A stretch of DNA of 64,000 bases from Planctellipticum sp942493135. GTDB taxonomy: Bacteria; Planctomycetota; Planctomycetia; Planctomycetales; Planctomycetaceae. Made by a program: the position numbers and the translations under genes. The notes under the pieces are model-generated. The model was not told where the DNA came from. It worked only from the letters and a program-made list of their open reading frames with translations, and ran no database searches. The stretch spans positions 3,596,001-3,660,000 of the forward strand of contig OW818684.1 of NCBI GenBank assembly GCA_942493135.1. The letters are read 5' to 3'. Numbering within the stretch: position 1 is the first letter of the stretch; each line of letters begins with the position of its first letter. Shown in pieces: positions 25,811 through 35,191 of this stretch.

Positions 25811-27229
25811 TCAAACGGCAGCGCCCGCCAGCGAGCGGGCGCCGAGCTGCTTGCCCAGGCGGGCCAGCAGCCGATTGAGCAGTTCCAGCGACTCCTTCGC
25901 CTCGTCGTGCGTAATCGTCAGCGGCGGGCTGACTCGCAGCACCTTACCAGCCAGGGCGCCCAGCAGATGGATCCCGACGTTGTGCTCACCCAGGTAGCAG
26001 GTTTCGACAATTTTCGCCGCGACTTCCGCCGCCGACAGATCCCCGACCGGAGCGCACTCCATGCCGAACACCAGTCCCTCGCCGCGGACTTTGACCACCA
26101 GCCCGGTCTCCTTGAGCCGTTCCAGTCCCTGCAGGAAGACGGGAGTCAGCTCTTCCGTATGAGCCAGGACGTCGGTCTGCTCGAACTCGTCCAGCGTTGC
26201 CAGCACGGCTGCGCACGACAGAGGATTCGCGCTCCAGGTGTCCGAAGCTTCGCCATACTTGAGGGTCGCCGCCAGATCGCTTCGCAGCGCCACTGCCGCC
26301 ACCGGCACCCCGTTTCCGAGTCCCTTGCCGAGGACGACCATATCGGGCTCGACGCCGTACTTCTCGAACGCATACATCTTGCCGGTCCGGCCGAAGTTGG
26401 CTTGGACCTCGTCGAAGATCAGCAGGATGTCGTGCTTCCGGCAGAATTCCTGCAGCAGCCGGTGATAGCTCAGCGGCGGATGGAAACTGCCGCCGCCACC
26501 CAGGTAGGGTTCGGTAATCAGACACGTCAAACGGCTGCCGAACTGGTGCCACAGGGCGTCCAGTTCCTGCCGATACGTATCGAGGCCGATCGCTTCGTGG
26601 TCGCCGTTCCAGTCGGCGATTTCCTCCATCGGGAAGCTGATGAAACGGACCCGCGGATCGCGCTCGGCGTCTTTCTCGCTGCCGGTCACGGCGTTAGCCA
26701 GCCCCTTCTTGCCGTGGAAGCCGTAGCGGGTGGCGATGATCATATCCCGGGTCCGATCGCGGGCCAGCGCGACCCAGAGCGCCTTCTGAATTGCTTCGGA
26801 CCCTGACGCCGCCCACATGATCGTCTGGAGCCGCTCGCTGCCGGGGGATCGCTTGAGGTTGGCCAGCAGCCGCTCGACCGACTCGGTTTCCAGTTCGGTG
26901 ACGCCGTTGTAGGCGGTCATGGTGAGGGCTTCGACGTATTCGCCCGCGCGGGCCGGAGCCCCGCCGAAATATTCCGGCTGCCAGCCCATGTAGCCCGCGA
27001 ACTGCTGCATCCAGCGCTTGGGATTGTGACCCAGGTTCGCAACCAGGACGCCGGACGAGTAATCGAACAGCTTCCGGCCTTCCGGCGTCCAGTGATACGG
27101 TCCCGCCGACTTGGCGAACACCGCCTGGGTGGGAGTGAAGGTCCGCAGGCCGAGCGGCTCGCGCTCGGCGACAATCCGGCGAGCCGCGTTCGAACGATCT
27201 TCACCGGCAAACTGAATAGCTTTGGGCAT
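25811..27229 (-). CDS. Class III PLP-dependent aminotransferase
   Basis: 472 residues from the ATG at 27229, with GAGGA six bases upstream; the longer frame to 27364 is rejected. Features of class III (fold type I) aminotransferases are present: substrate entry DYSSGVLVANLGHNPK, the phosphate-binding turn WAASGSEAIQKALW, the metal-like motif LIFDEVQANFGRTGK with the PLP-pyridine Asp, and the Schiff-base Lys in VLGKGLGNGVPVAAV. Members act on ornithine, GABA and related omega-amines; this one's substrate is not evident. The HAD phosphatase gene follows at 14 bp in the same direction. Confidence 0.92.
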   Translation of the reverse strand: MPKAIQFAGEDRSNAARRIVAEREPLGLRTFTPTQAVFAKSAGPYHWTPEGRKLFDYSSGVLVANLGHNPKRWMQQFAGYMGWQPEYFGGAPARAGEYVEALTMTAYNGVTELETESVERLLANLKRSPGSERLQTIMWAASGSEAIQKALWVALARDRTRDMIIATRYGFHGKKGLANAVTGSEKDAERDPRVRFISFPMEEIADWNGDHEAIGLDTYRQELDALWHQFGSRLTCLITEPYLGGGGSFHPPLSYHRLLQEFCRKHDILLIFDEVQANFGRTGKMYAFEKYGVEPDMVVLGKGLGNGVPVAAVALRSDLAATLKYGEASDTWSANPLSCAAVLATLDEFEQTDVLAHTEELTPVFLQGLERLKETGLVVKVRGEGLVFGMECAPVGDLSAAEVAAKIVETCYLGEHNVGIHLLGALAGKVLRVSPPLTITHDEAKESLELLNRLLARLGKQLGARSLAGAAV

Positions 27230-27394
27230 CGGGGGTCCTCGAACCAGAACAGAACGGCGGGGCAGGCGGTTGCAGTTTCCCGGGGGTACGGCAGGACAGA
27301 CGCCTGAAACCCGGACGGGTTCGGCGAGGAAGTGATTATGCCACGCGGCCCCCTCTTCTGTCACGGGGGGGGAGGCAACAACCTCCGAGACTCG

Positions 27395-28345
27395 TCAGTC
27401 CGCACGTCCGGTAATCCTCACCGCAGCCCCGGTTCGGTCTGATTCCCGGACAGCAGCAACCGCGGATGCCGCCCAGATCGCAGCCTGCATCGAACGTCGG
27501 CAGGACTCCCGATCATCCAGCCGTCTCCACCAGCGGTCGGCGGAATGGGCCTCGTCGTCGGAGTCCGAACCGGCCGGCTGTTCCAGAATCTCCCCGTCGG
27601 GCAGGCGGGAGTAAAGTCTCTTGCGAAAAAGAGTTGCGAGATCCCCTTCAATTACCCAGCCGCTTCGTTCGCCGATGAGCGAATCCATACGGACTTCGAT
27701 GTTCGCTGTACGCCCTGACCGGTCCGCAAAGTGGGCGGCGAATCCTGTCTCATTCCCGGCAGCGTCCCGGAAGACTCTGCCATACACGTTGTCGGGAGCA
27801 GCGATCAGCATATGCAGCCTGGCAAAGAACGCCGGAGCAAAGCGCCCCAGCACTCCTCGACCAGTCTCCGCAGAACTGGTTGAAGCGGCCCTGCGATCGT
27901 CCGGCAGCCGTAGCTCCCGGGTGATGTAACGGACTGTCCGCACATCCCCGAGCCGATCGGAATGCACCAGATTCTGAGCAAGAGTCAGCTCATCGTCATC
28001 CCCGGGGTAGTCCAGCACCAGCACGCGGTCGGCTGCGGAGAGTGCCTCCCAGTTCGTGGGGATTGCCAGCGGTGACTCAATCGCCACATTCAGTCCGCGT
28101 TCCAGCGCCGCCCGCATCAGCGCGAACTGGCGGTCGACGGGGGACGCAATCAGGACCGCATCGAGACCGGGAACGGACCAGACGTCGTCGTGATTGCCCG
28201 TCGTAACACCGACCAGTTCCCGTGATCGTTCCCGCGCTTCGGGCTCCGGGTCGCAGCCGATAACGGCTTCCACTTCGTCGTAGAGTCGCAACTGCTCCAG
28301 ACGGAATCGGCCCGTCCGACCGAGACCAAACACGCCCAGCTTCAT
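27395..28345 (-). CDS. Gfo/Idh/MocA-family oxidoreductase
   Basis: 316 residues. The Rossmann domain starts MKLGVFGLGRTGRFRLEQL with the nucleotide-binding GxGRxG, then the acidic strand end IGCDPEPEAR. The second motif ALERGLNVAIESPLA corresponds to the usual GKHVxxEKP, with the Lys of EKP replaced by Ser (ESP), which is notable because that Lys is normally catalytic. The C-terminal half is a divergent alpha/beta domain. It may therefore be a regulatory or altered-function member. The substrate is unknown. Confidence 0.82.
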   Translation of the reverse strand: MKLGVFGLGRTGRFRLEQLRLYDEVEAVIGCDPEPEARERSRELVGVTTGNHDDVWSVPGLDAVLIASPVDRQFALMRAALERGLNVAIESPLAIPTNWEALSAADRVLVLDYPGDDDELTLAQNLVHSDRLGDVRTVRYITRELRLPDDRRAASTSSAETGRGVLGRFAPAFFARLHMLIAAPDNVYGRVFRDAAGNETGFAAHFADRSGRTANIEVRMDSLIGERSGWVIEGDLATLFRKRLYSRLPDGEILEQPAGSDSDDEAHSADRWWRRLDDRESCRRSMQAAIWAASAVAAVRESDRTGAAVRITGRAD

Positions 28346-28385
28346 TGAGATTGCTGCTTCTGGAGGCGACCGCAGGGATCCAACA

Positions 28386-29108
28386 TCAGGAGCCGCGTGA
28401 AAATCCGCTAAGCGTGACCTGAATCTTCCCGGTGCACTTGTGCCCGTTGGGGGCGTTCACCTTCAGAAACAGTATGCCGTTCTTATCTGGCGTGAATTCG
28501 TGTCGACTGCCAATCGGAAACGGCTTGCCCGGCTTATTATCCACCATGATGACTCCCATCAGCGCCCCCGGTGCAATGCCGGCGACGAAATCCTTTCCGG
28601 CGTCGTCGGTCGACAGGCCGTCAGGCGTGGTCTCCAGTGTGACTGAGAACTTGAAATCGCCCTTGGCTTCGATTCGCACCAGACGATCCTTGACCGCCAT
28701 CGCCCCCACGTTCGTCCAGCCCCGGCCGACGTCGAGATCAAACTCAAATTCGTTGGACTCCAGCGACAGGTCGGTCAGCTTGTCCAGCTTATCCTTGAGC
28801 CCCGGCATCTTGGGATCGAGCTTTAACAGGACTTCGCAAAGGAACTTCGCCCGGTCGTACTGCCCGGCATCTTCGTATTGCTTGATGATGTCCGTCGACT
28901 CTCGCACAAATCCGTCCTGCAGCCTTTCGACTTTCACATCGATCGCCCGCACGGCTGGCGAGGCAGCCGGCGGCAGGGCGCCCCCTTTCGTCTTGCCCGA
29001 CTTCGTCTTGGAAGTCTGAGCGACCAGCGGTTCGTGCAGCGAGATTGCAGCGACTGCCACGATGGCCGCGAGGCCGCACCAGAGCTTGATCGAAGTTGGC
29101 AGACTCAT
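28386..29108 (-). CDS. Secreted protein of unknown function
   Basis: 240 residues from the ATG at 29108, which has GAGGAAG five bases upstream; a longer frame to 29186 is possible but lacks it. The N-terminus is a signal peptide (MSLPTSIKLWCGLAAIVAVA). A Lys/Thr/Ser-rich linker and a helical repeat of the TPR type (EDAGQYDRAKFLCEVLLKLD) follow. The C-terminal half is beta-rich and resembles LecA/PA-IL-like or other carbohydrate-binding beta-sandwiches (FPIGSRHEFTPDKNGILFLK). The latter is a visual impression, not a claim. Confidence 0.75.
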   Translation of the reverse strand: MSLPTSIKLWCGLAAIVAVAAISLHEPLVAQTSKTKSGKTKGGALPPAASPAVRAIDVKVERLQDGFVRESTDIIKQYEDAGQYDRAKFLCEVLLKLDPKMPGLKDKLDKLTDLSLESNEFEFDLDVGRGWTNVGAMAVKDRLVRIEAKGDFKFSVTLETTPDGLSTDDAGKDFVAGIAPGALMGVIMVDNKPGKPFPIGSRHEFTPDKNGILFLKVNAPNGHKCTGKIQVTLSGFSRGS

Positions 29109-29296
29109 AGGACTTCCTCTCGCAGGCATTCGCGAATCGGCACATCGCTGCCGTTGCATTAAACGACATGCGGTGACCCTGTGCAATCGCCTCCAGCCAC
29201 GGTGACCGCAGAACGTCGGACGGCGCGGGGTTGACGGTCCGCGAGTGACTCACGACGATCAACCTCAACTTCCCGCCAGTTCCACGGACCGCCGAC

Positions 29297-29728
29297 ATGT
29301 CTGCCGAGCCTGCCCCCGCGTTTCTGGTCCGCCCGGCCGTTCCGGGGGACGTCGAAGATCTGGGCCGGTTCATCGAGCCGTTCGTCGCCCGGGAACGGCT
29401 GCTGCCGCGGACACGTGACGAACTGGAAGACCTGACCGACAACGGGTTTGTGGCAATTGCTGATGGAAAGATCGTCGGCTTTGCAGCACTTGAGATCTAT
29501 TCGACCAAACTCGGCGAAATTCGCAGCCTGGCCGTTGCCGACGATTACCAGGGCCGGGGGATCGGCAAGGCACTCGTCAGAGCCTGTATCGATCGCGCCC
29601 GGGAACGCCGCGTCTTCGAGCTGATGGCCGTCACCTCGTCCGACGAATTCTTCCAGCACTGCGGCTTCGATTTTACGCTGCCCGGCGAGAAGAAGGCCCT
29701 GTTTCTGCAGACTCGCGACAGTTATTAA
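29297..29728 (+). CDS. GNAT-family N-acetyltransferase, N-acetylglutamate-synthase-like
   Basis: 143 residues. It has the GNAT core: VRPAVPGDVEDLGRFIEPFV, the beta-4 strand GEIRSLAVADDYQGRGIGKAL with the Q/RxxGxG/A acetyl-CoA loop (QGRGIGK), and AVTSSDEFFQHCGFDF near the end. The order and FVARERLLPRTRDELEDL resemble the acetyltransferase domain of ArgA, which makes N-acetylglutamate for arginine synthesis. It lacks the amino-acid-kinase domain of the long ArgA, so it would be a short ArgA. The function is inferred. Confidence 0.85.
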   Translation: MSAEPAPAFLVRPAVPGDVEDLGRFIEPFVARERLLPRTRDELEDLTDNGFVAIADGKIVGFAALEIYSTKLGEIRSLAVADDYQGRGIGKALVRACIDRARERRVFELMAVTSSDEFFQHCGFDFTLPGEKKALFLQTRDSY

Positions 29729-29910
29729 GCGGCGAAGCGGAAAACCAGATTCGGAACGACGGACGACAACGTCGGACGCAATTGGCAGCCTCGGCAGGTT
29801 CCTGCTGGCCGTCGGCGGTCCGAATCACGTAAACTGACGTTGATCGATTCCGTCGCCGTGCGGAACGAGACTTTGGAGTTTGCGGATCGCCGGATCGGAG
29901 AATTCTGCCC

Positions 29911-31299
29911 ATGCTCGATCTCACCGGACAGGGAACGGCCCAGACCTGCAGCGGCGTGACCCGCCGCGATTTTCTTCAGGCAGGGACCCTCGGCGCCACG
30001 GGCTTGTCATTGGCCCATCTGCAGCAGCTTGATGCCCGCGCCGCGGAAACCGGGTCCGCCCCCGGAAACGCGAATCGCTCGGTCATCATGATCTTCAATC
30101 TTGGGGCGCCCAGTCAGCTCGACACCTTCGACCCCAAACCCGACGCCCCGCTCGAAATCCGCGGGCCCTTCAAAGACATCTCCACCGCGTCGTCCGACAT
30201 CCGCATCAGCGAAATCCTACCCCGGCACGCCAAGCTGGCGAAGTACTTCTCGCTGGTCCGCAGCGTCAACGACAACGCCCCCGCCGTCCACGACGTCGGC
30301 TGGGAACTGATGCAGACCGGTCGGTTTTTTTCCGGCGGCATCAATACGCCCCATGCCGGAGCCGTCGCCAGCTATCTGATGGGCCGCCGGACCGACCTGC
30401 CTCCGTTCGTCGTCCTCCCCGAGTTAATGGGCGCCGGCGGCGGCAATCTTCCGAACGGTCAGGCCGGGGGATTTCTCGGCAAAGCCTACGATCCCTTCGT
30501 TCTCAATGCCGATCCGTCCAAGCCGGATTTTGTCGTCCCCGACCTGCTCCCACCCAAGCAGATCGGCGAAGTCCGCATGGAACGCCGGCAGAAACTCCGC
30601 AGTGCGGTCGACCAGACCCTGGCTGCGTTTGAGCGGAGTGAAGACGCCAAGCTTCTCGACTCCGGTTTCCAGTCCGCCTTCCGCATCATGAGCAGCCCCC
30701 AGGCCCGCGAAGCCTTCGAGCTGTCGAAAGAGCCGGTCGAAGTCCGCGAGCGATACGGCATGAACCGCTTCGGCCAGTGCTGCCTGCTGGCCCGCCGGCT
30801 CGTCGAAGCGGGCGTTCGCTTCGTCACCATCAACACGTTTTTAACCGTCTTCAATGAAGTCACCTGGGACATCCACGGCACCGCCCCCTTCACATCAATC
30901 GAAGGGATGAAGGACATCGTGGCCCCGATGTACGACCAGGCCTACTCCGCTCTGCTGGAAGATCTCGTCCAGCGCGGACTACTGGGCGACACGCTGGTCT
31001 GTAACGTCTCCGAGTTCGGTCGTACGCCCCGCGTGAACCCGGCGGGCGGTCGCGATCACTGGCCGCAGTGTTGGACGGTCTACTTCGCCGGCGGCGGCGT
31101 CCGGGGCGGCCAGGTCATCGGCAAAAGCGACCCAGTCGGCGGCTTCCCCGCCGAACGACCGGTCACCCCGTCCGAAGTCGTCGCTACGATTTACCACAGC
31201 CTCGGTTACAGCGTGGAACACCTCCTCCCCGGCCCGGCCGGCCGACCTTTCCCGCTGGTCGATTCGGGGACGAAGCCAATTCTGGAACTGTTCGGTTAG
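29911..31299 (+). CDS. DUF1501 protein with Tat-like signal
   Basis: 462 residues. It begins with a twin-arginine-type signal, TRRDFLQAGTLGATGLSLAH, so export in folded form is likely. The body is the planctomycete-typical DUF1501 fold, a sulfatase/alkaline-phosphatase-like domain: VIMIFNLGAPSQLDTFDPKP, then HDVGWELMQTGRFFSGG and GAVASYLMG, and near the end EFGRTPRVNPAGGRDHWP with the metal-site-like Asp-His. DUF1501 genes usually sit beside DUF1549/DUF1553 genes; here a toxin-antitoxin pair lies between (31318-31934). The substrate is unknown. Confidence 0.93.
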   Translation: MLDLTGQGTAQTCSGVTRRDFLQAGTLGATGLSLAHLQQLDARAAETGSAPGNANRSVIMIFNLGAPSQLDTFDPKPDAPLEIRGPFKDISTASSDIRISEILPRHAKLAKYFSLVRSVNDNAPAVHDVGWELMQTGRFFSGGINTPHAGAVASYLMGRRTDLPPFVVLPELMGAGGGNLPNGQAGGFLGKAYDPFVLNADPSKPDFVVPDLLPPKQIGEVRMERRQKLRSAVDQTLAAFERSEDAKLLDSGFQSAFRIMSSPQAREAFELSKEPVEVRERYGMNRFGQCCLLARRLVEAGVRFVTINTFLTVFNEVTWDIHGTAPFTSIEGMKDIVAPMYDQAYSALLEDLVQRGLLGDTLVCNVSEFGRTPRVNPAGGRDHWPQCWTVYFAGGGVRGGQVIGKSDPVGGFPAERPVTPSEVVATIYHSLGYSVEHLLPGPAGRPFPLVDSGTKPILELFG

Positions 31300-31317
31300 C
31301 TCATGCGAGGCTCGCTG

Positions 31318-31578
31318 ATGATCGCGCTCCCGAAAGAATTGCAGCAGGCTCTGCAGGCGGCAGGCGGTGCTCCGGTCCGCGTGGAAGATCCCGAGACGCA
31401 CGCCGAGTACATCGTGGTGTCGGCCGACGAGTTCGAATCGCTCTCCCTCGCGTCCGCAGCAGGCGGTTTCAGCGAAGCTGAGCAGGATTACTTGCTGGCG
31501 GAAGCCGCGCGTCGCGCCGGCTGGGACGATCCCGAAATGGATATTTACAACGATCTGGCTCGCGGGACCGAACCATGA
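31318..31578 (+). CDS. Putative antitoxin of the MazF-type pair
   Basis: 86 residues from the ATG at 31318, which has GAGG seven bases upstream; an ATG at 31303 would add five residues. It reads ALPKELQQALQAAGGAPV, then RVEDPETHAEYIVVSADEF, and ends in an acidic tail. Small size, acidic character and a 4-base ATGA overlap with a MazF-like gene mark it as the antitoxin. It probably folds as a small DNA-binding plus toxin-binding protein. No antitoxin family is certain from sight. As is usual for such modules it would repress its own promoter; none is obvious in the 3-18 bp gap after the DUF1501 stop. Confidence 0.72.
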   Translation: MIALPKELQQALQAAGGAPVRVEDPETHAEYIVVSADEFESLSLASAAGGFSEAEQDYLLAEAARRAGWDDPEMDIYNDLARGTEP

Positions 31579-31934
31579 TCGTGGCGAGGGGCGAGATCGT
31601 CATGGTCGATTATCCCTTTGCGGACCGGTCCGGCTCCAAAGTCCGACCGGCTCTGGTTGTCCAGGACGATCATTGGAATCAACGCTTGCATTACACGATC
31701 CTGGCGATGATCACCAGCAGCCGTCGGCGAGTTATCGGTGCTTCGACTCAGCTCTTTGTGGCATTGGGTGATCCGGAGAGTTCGGGAACTGGTCTGCGGC
31801 TGGATTCAGTCGTCCAATGCGAGAATCTGGTGACGTTTCAGCAGTCTCGAATCAGAAGTATTCTTGGACGTTTCTCTGAATCGCTGATGCTCCGCGTTGA
31901 CGACTGCCTCAGAGCCTCGCTTGGACTGAAGTGA
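31575..31934 (+). CDS. MazF/PemK-type endoribonuclease toxin
   Basis: 119 residues. The N-terminal RGEIVMVDYPFADRSGSKVRP is the MazF signature, with the catalytic Arg in RPALVVQ. A beta-barrel continues with YTILAMITSSRRR and SVVQCENLVTFQ, and a C-terminal helix with RIRSILGR. MazF toxins cut mRNA at short sequences and are held inactive by the antitoxin encoded directly upstream, which overlaps it by four bases. The pair is a complete type II toxin-antitoxin module. Its position inside a conserved planctomycete gene neighbourhood is unusual. Confidence 0.9.
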   Translation: MIVARGEIVMVDYPFADRSGSKVRPALVVQDDHWNQRLHYTILAMITSSRRRVIGASTQLFVALGDPESSGTGLRLDSVVQCENLVTFQQSRIRSILGRFSESLMLRVDDCLRASLGLK

Positions 31935-31977
31935 GCTTTCCAGCTTTTTTAGCAAACCTCCATTGAGATTCGCATCA

Positions 31978-34410
31978 ATGCGTCGACTTGCCCTTTTCGT
32001 GCTCGTGACAATCGACATTGTGCCCTCCGCCCACGCCGGCATCGCCGTCTTCCCGGCGGCCGTCGAACTCACCGGTCGCGAAGCCGCTCAGCCGCTCGTC
32101 GTTCAGCAGACCGCTGCCGGACGCGTCCGGGGGAACATCTCAGAGGGCGTGGAATTCGCGTCTTCCAATCCGCAGGTCGCCAGAATTGAAGCCGGCAGAA
32201 TTTTCCCCGTCGGCAACGGCGAGGCGACCGTTTCGATCCGTGCCGGCGCGGACACGACGACGATTCCGGTCGTCGTCAAAGACTTCGACGAGTCCCACGC
32301 CTGGAGCTTCCGCAACCACGTGCAGTCCGTCCTGACCAAGGCCGGCTGCAACATGGGCTCCTGCCACGGCGCGACCGCCGGCAAGGGAGGCTTTCGCCTC
32401 TCCCTGCGCGGCTACGATCCCGAAACCGACTTCAACACGATCACCCGCCAGGCTCGCGGCCGACGCATCGTGCCGCACGATCCGGGCCGGAGCCTGATCC
32501 TCACCAAGCCGACCGGCGCCATTCCCCATCAGGGGGGGCTGCGCTTTGCCGAAGACTCCTACGAATACCGCGTCCTCTCCGAATGGATCGCCCAGGGGCA
32601 GCCGGGACCCGCTACCGAGGACGCCCGCATTCAGCGCCTGGAGATCCTGCCTCCCGCCGTGCGCCTGACCGTCGGGGCCAAGCAGCCGTTTGTCGTCCGG
32701 GCGCATTTCAGCGACGGCCACTCCGAAGACGTCACCCGCTGGGCCAAATACAGCAGCACTAACTTCTCCGTCGCCACCGTCGATGATCAGGGGCTGGTGG
32801 ACGTCACCGGCAGCGGCGAAGGGGCCATCACTGCCTGGTATCTCGCCCAGAACGTGACCGCCACGGTCACCGTCCCCTACACCCACAAAATCGATCCGCA
32901 AATCTTCGCGGCCTCACCGCGGGCCAACCTGATCGATGAGCTCGTCCTCTCGAAACTCGAATCGCTCAACGTCCCCCCGTCGCCGCGATCGAGCGATGCC
33001 GAGTTCCTCCGCCGGGCGCAGCTCGACACGATCGGCGTGCTGCCGACCGTCGACGAAGTTCGGGCCTTCCTGGCCGATGCCGATCCGCTCAAGCGCGAAA
33101 AACTGGTCGACCGGCTGTTGACCCGCTCCGAGTTCGTCGACTACTGGGCCTACCAGTGGTCCGATCTGCTGCTGGTGACTGGCAGCCGCCTGCGGCCCGA
33201 CGCCGTCAAAGCCTACTACCAGTGGATTCGCCAGCGCGTCGCCGAGGACCTGCCGTGGGACCAGTTCGTCCGGCAGGTGCTGACCGCGCAGGGGAGCACG
33301 CTCGAAAACGGCGCGACCAACTTCTACGCCCTGCATCAGGACCCGCAGGACATGTCCGAGACGGTCTCGATGGCCTTCCTCGGGATGTCGATCCAGTGCG
33401 CCCATTGCCACGATCACCCGCTCGAAAAATGGACCAACGACGATTACTACGGCATGGCCAGTCTCTTTGCCCGCGTTCGCGGAAAAGGCTGGGGAGGCGA
33501 TTTTCGCAACGGCGACGGCAGCCGAATGATCTTTGCCACGAACCGCGGTGAAGTGATCCAGCCCCGCACCGGAAAGCCGCAGCCTCCCCGTCCGCTCGAT
33601 GCGCTGCCCCTCGCCTTCGACGACCCGCGCGACCGCCGGGAAGCCCTCGCCGACTGGGTCTGCTCGCCCAAAAACCCCTACTTCACGCGGGCCATCGTCA
33701 ATCGCGTCTGGGCGAACTACCTGGGCGTCGGCCTCGTCGAGCAGGTCGATGACCTCCGGCTGACGAATCCCCCCAGCAATCCGCTGCTGCTCGACGCCCT
33801 CGCCGTCGAACTGGTCCGCAACAAGTACGACCTCAAGGCGCTGATGCGGCTGATTCTCACGTCGGACACCTATCAGCGCTCTTCGGAAATCCTCCCCGAG
33901 AACTCGATGGACGAGCGGTTCTATGCCAGGTTCTATCCCCGCCGGCTCTCGGCGGAGATCCTTCTCGACGCCTTCGCCCAGGCGACCGACGTGCCGACGC
34001 CGTTCAAGGACTATCCCGCCGGGACGCGCGCCCTGCAGCTCCCGGACGCGAACGTGGCCTCGTACTTTCTGGACACCTTCGGCCGGCCGGAGCGGGTGCT
34101 GACCTGCACCTGCGAGCGGGCGGACGAACCGAACATGACGCAGGTGCTGCACCTGGCGAACGGCAAGACGGTTCTGGAAAAGCTGGAAGCGAAGGAAGGC
34201 CGGATTGCCCGCTGGATCGCCGACAAGACCCCCGACCGGCAGGTCGCGGAAGAGTTTTTCCTGGCGGCGCTGTCGCGTCTGCCGCGGGAAGCCGAACTGG
34301 CGCAGATTCTCCCCGTCCTGGCGGAGACGCCCGAGTCGGATCGCCGGCAGGCGCTGGAAGATCTGGCCTGGAGCGTGCTGACCAGCCGGGAGTTTCTGTT
34401 TCAGCATTAG
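31978..34410 (+). CDS. DUF1549/DUF1553 protein with Big2-like and cytochrome-c-like motifs
   Basis: 810 residues from the ATG at 31978. A signal peptide (LALFVLVTIDIVPSAHA) is followed by a Big2-like Ig domain (GNISEGVEFASSNPQVARIE), then a CNMGSCHG motif (CxxxCH) near residue 130 and a classical CAHCHDHP (CxxCH) near residue 480. DUF1549 and DUF1553 domains occupy the second half (FTRAIVNRVWANYLGVGLVE, YQRSSEILPENSMDERFYAR, RLSAEILLDAFAQATDVP). Haem binding is likely for the CxxCH and uncertain for CxxxCH. These proteins are hallmarks of planctomycetes and are usually paired with DUF1501; the molecular function is unknown. Confidence 0.93.
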   Translation: MRRLALFVLVTIDIVPSAHAGIAVFPAAVELTGREAAQPLVVQQTAAGRVRGNISEGVEFASSNPQVARIEAGRIFPVGNGEATVSIRAGADTTTIPVVVKDFDESHAWSFRNHVQSVLTKAGCNMGSCHGATAGKGGFRLSLRGYDPETDFNTITRQARGRRIVPHDPGRSLILTKPTGAIPHQGGLRFAEDSYEYRVLSEWIAQGQPGPATEDARIQRLEILPPAVRLTVGAKQPFVVRAHFSDGHSEDVTRWAKYSSTNFSVATVDDQGLVDVTGSGEGAITAWYLAQNVTATVTVPYTHKIDPQIFAASPRANLIDELVLSKLESLNVPPSPRSSDAEFLRRAQLDTIGVLPTVDEVRAFLADADPLKREKLVDRLLTRSEFVDYWAYQWSDLLLVTGSRLRPDAVKAYYQWIRQRVAEDLPWDQFVRQVLTAQGSTLENGATNFYALHQDPQDMSETVSMAFLGMSIQCAHCHDHPLEKWTNDDYYGMASLFARVRGKGWGGDFRNGDGSRMIFATNRGEVIQPRTGKPQPPRPLDALPLAFDDPRDRREALADWVCSPKNPYFTRAIVNRVWANYLGVGLVEQVDDLRLTNPPSNPLLLDALAVELVRNKYDLKALMRLILTSDTYQRSSEILPENSMDERFYARFYPRRLSAEILLDAFAQATDVPTPFKDYPAGTRALQLPDANVASYFLDTFGRPERVLTCTCERADEPNMTQVLHLANGKTVLEKLEAKEGRIARWIADKTPDRQVAEEFFLAALSRLPREAELAQILPVLAETPESDRRQALEDLAWSVLTSREFLFQH

Positions 34411-34445
34411 GCTGACGGATCTCTGTTCAATTCGAAGTCGCCGCC

Positions 34446-35057
34446 ATGAGCTACTGCCACATGTTCTATGGCGTCGACCTCGACCGGCTGAAGGCGGTCT
34501 ACGGCTCGCGCGACAAGCAGTTCCTGGCCGAAGTGCTGCAGACGCAAACGCATGTGTTGCACGACAACGATGACTTCTTCGAAGATATGGGCGCCCCCGG
34601 CGAGCTGCCGTCCTCGGAAGTCGCCCTCGGTGCGATCGTCGCGGGGGCGATTTCGCACGGAAAGGCCGCCGCTCCGGTCTACGGCTACGTCCTCAAGATC
34701 CTCTGCGAACATCTGGGAGAGCTGATCGGAGGCGACGTGGCCGCCGTGCGGAATCATCCCTACCGGTCGCAACTGATCGCTTCTGGTCCGCCGTTGCCAA
34801 TTCCCTACACCGGAGAGGATTTCCCGGAAATCGGCTATCTCTCGCTGGCAGACATTCCGGCGGAGATTCAGCGGATTGATGCGGCTCCGCGTCGGGCAAC
34901 GCGCTATTTCTCCCTGACGCTGCTGTCGTGGCTCACCAGGGGAGTCCTCGGCCGTCAGATGAGCAACGAAGAAGCCGGCGAAGACATGAACGCCTACCGC
35001 GAGGTGCTGAAGGAAGCCCTGGAAAAGTGCGTTTCCATCGTCTCCTTTCGCCACTGA
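34446..35057 (+). CDS. Soluble protein of unknown function
   Basis: 203 residues with no signal peptide or membrane helix. It begins SYCHMFYGVDLDRLKAVYGS and continues with acidic HDNDDFFEDMGAP. A central hydrophobic ALGAIVAGAISHGKAAAPVYGY suggests a buried helix. Cys and His are scattered without zinc-site spacing. It follows the DUF1549/DUF1553 gene by 35 bp and could be co-transcribed with it. I do not recognise the family. Confidence 0.72.
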   Translation: MSYCHMFYGVDLDRLKAVYGSRDKQFLAEVLQTQTHVLHDNDDFFEDMGAPGELPSSEVALGAIVAGAISHGKAAAPVYGYVLKILCEHLGELIGGDVAAVRNHPYRSQLIASGPPLPIPYTGEDFPEIGYLSLADIPAEIQRIDAAPRRATRYFSLTLLSWLTRGVLGRQMSNEEAGEDMNAYREVLKEALEKCVSIVSFRH

Positions 35058-35162
35058 GGACCGGCTCCCGCCGACCCTGGTGAAACGACTTCTCGGGCGG
35101 CTAGGTATTTTTGCGGACCGCCGGCCGGGAATCAGGGATCGTGCGGGAACCGTTGAAACAAA

Positions 35163-35191
35163 TTGAACGTAAACCGTGCGTGCGATACCAT
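35163..35191 (+). promoter_or_regulatory. Candidate promoter of the kinase gene
   Basis: TTGAAC (35163-35168) and TACCAT (35186-35191) with a 17-bp spacer. The -35 is 4 of 6 and the -10 is 4 of 6. About 110 bp before the GTG start of the kinase. Confidence 0.4.
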
